Assembly: GCA_005239655.1 (NCBI GenBank)
Contig: SBBP01000119.1
Span: 1-5,775, forward strand
From: Candidatus Microgenomatus auricola
GTDB taxonomy: Bacteria > Patescibacteriota > Patescibacteriia > UBA9570 > XYC2-FULL-38-9
DNA length: 5,775 nt
Direction of reading: 5' to 3'
Shown here: one piece after another, positions 3,750 through 5,775 of the stretch
Numbering within the stretch: position 1 is the first letter of the stretch
Layout: every line of letters starts with the position of its first letter
Made by a program: the position numbers and the translations under genes
The notes under the pieces: generated by a model
Told to the model about the DNA's origin: nothing
What the model saw: only the letters and a program-made list of their open reading frames with translations
The model's database searches: none

Positions 3750-5775
3750 CAATTGCTTTGCGTCAACTGTTCCACCTTTATTCAAGATGCCCTTACCTGG
3801 TTAAAAGATTTTATTGTCGAAGGGTTGATCGGCGCCGCAAAAGTGGGTATCAAAAATGCCCTCCGTTCATTTTTGGAAAAAATTGCCTACGACACGGCGG
3901 TGTGGCTGGGGTCTGGTGACGAAAATCAAAAACCGTTGTTGTTCACGAAAGATGCCGGAACATACTTAGCCGAAGCGGGCGATGCCGCGGCCGGTGAGTT
4001 TTTGAATACCCTAGCTTCTGAAAATGGCTACCTGAATTTCAACTTGTGTAATTTACCGTCGCTGGCTTCATTACAACTTCAACTCATTTTACCGCGGTTA
4101 CTCGCAAAGGAACCGTATGAACCGCAATGTGCACTTTCAGAAATAAAGCAAAGCGTATCAGATTACGCCACAAACATTGCCGAACAAGCACAGGCATTCA
4201 TGGATGACCCGAGATCGTTAGTGAATATGACCGTCAGTTTGGACACCGGTGAAAACGCCATGTCCTCACTGCTTGCCGCTGCCGATGAGGCCATTGGCGC
4301 GGAAACAGCAGCAGAACGTGCGGCAACCATCGAACGCCAAAAGTCGGATTTTAAGGATCAAAAGGCAGACATCTCCGGTTACATTCAAACACCTGCGGGA
4401 GTTGTCGAAGCCCAGACACAGGCAACGATTAACCAATCCACTCAAGGCGAACTCGTCCAGCAGGATAATATTCTGGCCGATGCGTTATCCGTGTTTATGA
4501 ATACGCTGGCATCCAAGTTGTTGGAACGCGCCACAAACGGAATTCTTTCTTTCTTTACAGAAACCGATATTTCTGAATCCGTTGCCGGCGGCAGCTCAAC
4601 AACCGGGAGTAGTGCGGGTATTAAAGGTGCACAAGAACAATTCGCCAGTTTCCGCACCCCATCATTCACCACTGGTGGGACCATCGACATTCTCACACAG
4701 TTTGCAACCTGCCCTGACGAGGGTGCGGATGTCGTCAACTGTGTGTTGGATGAAAGTTTCCGATTAGCGATTGAAGAAGGGTTATCGGTGCAGGAGGCCA
4801 TTGACCAAGGCATTCTCGCTGGCACGACCGCATTCGGACGCGCAGTAACCGGTGAGCAAATTACCGACCCCACACAAGGGATTTCAGTGCGCAACATCAA
4901 AATTCTCAACCAGTACAGCGTTGTCCCTGTCGGTTGGGTGCTCGCAGCGCAATACAATGAAGATTTCGACGGTACGGCGCTGTCACTACAAACGGTCATC
5001 GATGCCTACGACGATTGTGATTCATCGAACTACTCACCGTATTGTGGACTGGTTGACCCATTCTGGACACTCAAAGCGCCTGACGTCTTCTGCAAAGTAC
5101 AAGGGTATGGCGAAAACATTGCATCAAGCGAATTTATTGATGACGACGGCAGTGAGTACACGCCGGATATACAGTACGTGGGGCGCCTCACCAGCTGCTT
5201 GGATTTCCAAAGTTGTTTGTCTGAAAATGACTCGGGAGTCTGCGAAGCCTACGGCTACTGCACACAACAGAAACGCATTTATCGCTTTGAAGGTGATTCC
5301 TGTCCGTCGTATGACGCTTCCTGTGAACTCTTCACGGACGAGGACGACGAAGAGTTAGCGTACCTGAAAAACACCCTGAACTATAACGACTGTACAACCG
5401 ACAACGCGGGGTGCCAGTGGTACTGCACAGAATATAATGAAGTGGATGATGCATTCCGCTGCGCAGATCAGGGAGTGCTGTATGCCGAATGTTCGACGAG
5501 TGGAGGGTGTTCTTGTACGTACACAGAGGATACAAATGGAGATGGTACAGTCGATGTGTCCGAAACCTGTACCGTGCTTGATGGAGGATTCTATTGCACG
5601 ACCGATTCCGCATACACCTGCACACTGGGAACGCAAGTCGATGCCACGAGCGGCATCGACTCTGCCATCGACTTTGATGACGACGTCGAAGAGTGCGAGG
5701 AAGACAGCGCGGGTTGTTCAGAATTTGTTCAGGTGTATGGTGGCGCCAACCTGCTGATGAACCCAAGCTTTGAGC
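3597..5775 (+). CDS. Large secreted cysteine-rich protein (partial, 3' end outside window); uncharacterised
   Basis: The frame is open for 726 codons with no stop to the window edge, so the protein is larger. An in-frame TGA at 3588-3590 fixes the start to ATG 3597 or the internal ATG at 3624. Order of parts: Sec signal peptide (1-51, ASA then Q52); CVNC (55-58); a helical, partly amphipathic stretch (61-103); a conserved-looking segment with NLC (149-151) and EPQC (175-178); an Ala/Gln-rich helical region (about 190-310); a Gly/Ser linker (331-341); a Cys-rich block with 21 Cys at 474-707; an EF-hand loop (645-656); and ANLLMNPSFE (717-726), typical of the start of a galactose-binding-like jelly roll. 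It follows the TSP3-like gene by 17 nt and is probably co-transcribed. From memory it resembles a Patescibacteria family near type IV secretion/pilus-like genes; I am unsure of that. No enzymatic motif is visible. It is most likely a disulfide-bonded surface or secretion-apparatus protein. Confidence 0.93.
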   Translation, partial: MQQKRQQTGMSARLRQWGASLFIVLSLLSPAVFTGVATTVVGLATPQAASAQLLCVNCSTFIQDALTWLKDFIVEGLIGAAKVGIKNALRSFLEKIAYDTAVWLGSGDENQKPLLFTKDAGTYLAEAGDAAAGEFLNTLASENGYLNFNLCNLPSLASLQLQLILPRLLAKEPYEPQCALSEIKQSVSDYATNIAEQAQAFMDDPRSLVNMTVSLDTGENAMSSLLAAADEAIGAETAAERAATIERQKSDFKDQKADISGYIQTPAGVVEAQTQATINQSTQGELVQQDNILADALSVFMNTLASKLLERATNGILSFFTETDISESVAGGSSTTGSSAGIKGAQEQFASFRTPSFTTGGTIDILTQFATCPDEGADVVNCVLDESFRLAIEEGLSVQEAIDQGILAGTTAFGRAVTGEQITDPTQGISVRNIKILNQYSVVPVGWVLAAQYNEDFDGTALSLQTVIDAYDDCDSSNYSPYCGLVDPFWTLKAPDVFCKVQGYGENIASSEFIDDDGSEYTPDIQYVGRLTSCLDFQSCLSENDSGVCEAYGYCTQQKRIYRFEGDSCPSYDASCELFTDEDDEELAYLKNTLNYNDCTTDNAGCQWYCTEYNEVDDAFRCADQGVLYAECSTSGGCSCTYTEDTNGDGTVDVSETCTVLDGGFYCTTDSAYTCTLGTQVDATSGIDSAIDFDDDVEECEEDSAGCSEFVQVYGGANLLMNPSFE
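5529..5564 (+). other. Canonical EF-hand-like calcium loop inside the Cys-rich region
   Basis: Residues 645-656 read DTNGDGTVDVSE. They fit the 12-residue EF-hand loop: D1, N3, D5, G6, T7, V8, D9, E12. The loop is bracketed by C640 and C658. There is no second loop nearby, so it may be a lone dockerin/excalibur-style calcium site and not a paired EF-hand. Confidence 0.75.
5637..5660 (+). repeat. Perfect 9-bp inverted repeat with 6-nt loop inside the large CDS
   Basis: GTCGATGCC (5637-5645), a 6-nt loop ACGAGC, then GGCATCGAC (5652-5660) form a perfect GC-rich stem. It lies within coding sequence (V-D-A-T-S-G-I-D) and has no T-run after it, so it is not a terminator. It may be a fortuitous result of the codons used. 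Confidence 0.6.

Larger units (their letters stand above)
5016..5717 (+). other. Cysteine-rich region (21 Cys in ~234 residues)
   Basis: Residues 474-707 contain cysteines at 474, 483, 499, 534, 540, 549, 555, 569, 576, 599, 606, 610, 622, 632, 638, 640, 658, 667, 675, 700 and 707, against six in the preceding 473 residues. Spacings are irregular and include aromatic/Cys blocks such as AYGYC, GCQWYC and GGCSC. There are no regular CxxC or CxxCH series to suggest zinc ribbons or haem binding. As the protein is exported, disulfide bonding is the natural reading. Asp/Glu-rich stretches (514-520, 580-586, 692-702) separate the Cys clusters. Confidence 0.85.

Noticed and set aside
3750..3770. Lipoprotein signal (lipobox) at C55 of the large protein
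   Set aside because: The residues before C55 are Q-L-L, whereas a lipobox needs a small residue (Gly/Ala/Ser) just before Cys; an ASA signal-peptidase I site at 49-51 fits better.
4442..4999. Minus-strand open frame of about 185 codons within the large secreted gene
   Set aside because: The plus-strand frame there continues without a stop with a signal peptide and coherent Cys-rich protein; the antisense translation is Ser/Pro/Val-rich with no motif.
4852..5358. Plus-strand open frame of about 168 codons in another frame of the large gene
   Set aside because: Fully inside the 726-codon frame; its translation is rich in Thr, Arg, His and Lys, as expected from an out-of-frame reading.
5016..5717. 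Multihaem cytochrome or zinc-ribbon array in the Cys-rich region
   Set aside because: There are no CxxCH motifs and no regularly paired CxxC units; spacings are irregular and fit disulfides in an exported protein.

Overview
The window looks like a stretch of chromosome from a Candidate Phyla Radiation (Patescibacteria) bacterium. This is an inference from style and content. Three compact housekeeping genes are followed by a small membrane-anchored protein with thrombospondin-type-3-like Asp-rich calcium loops and an Asn/Thr/Ser tail, and then by a very long, secreted, cysteine-rich protein. I associate this combination with Magasanikbacteria/Uhrbacteria-like genomes. rsmA ends in TGA, so TGA acts as a stop and the Gracilibacteria/Absconditabacteria recoding does not apply. 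All genes are on the + strand.

Layout: (1) 1-1251, the C-terminal half of leucyl-tRNA synthetase (leuS), cut by the window start. (2) 1253-1801, a YrdC-domain threonylcarbamoyl-AMP synthase (tsaC), one base after leuS. (3) 1817-2644, the 16S rRNA dimethyladenosine transferase RsmA/KsgA. These three form a tight translation-related operon: tRNA charging, t6A37 tRNA modification, rRNA maturation. (4) 2645-2733, a short intergenic gap with a near-consensus sigma70-type promoter (TTGACT, 17-bp spacer, TATAAT with extended -10 TG). (5) 2734-3579, a 281-residue protein with one N-terminal membrane segment, two Asp-rich TSP3-like repeats, and a previously unnamed internal duplication of about 31 residues. 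(6) 3597 to the window end, a 726-codon open frame with no stop: a Sec signal peptide, a helical Ala/Gln-rich part, 21 cysteines in about 234 residues, a canonical EF-hand loop, and the apparent start of a jelly-roll (carbohydrate-binding-like) domain at the window edge.

Functionally the window is a junction between a housekeeping operon and a separately promoted cell-surface unit. Genes 5 and 6 are 17 nt apart and probably co-transcribed from the promoter at 2674-2702. Both carry Asp-rich putative Ca2+ sites and both are predicted to act outside the membrane. The big protein is the most interesting item. From memory, it resembles an uncharacterised Patescibacteria protein family found near type IV secretion/pilus-like genes, but nothing inside this window proves that link. 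No RNA genes, CRISPR arrays, insertion sequences or convincing terminators were seen.
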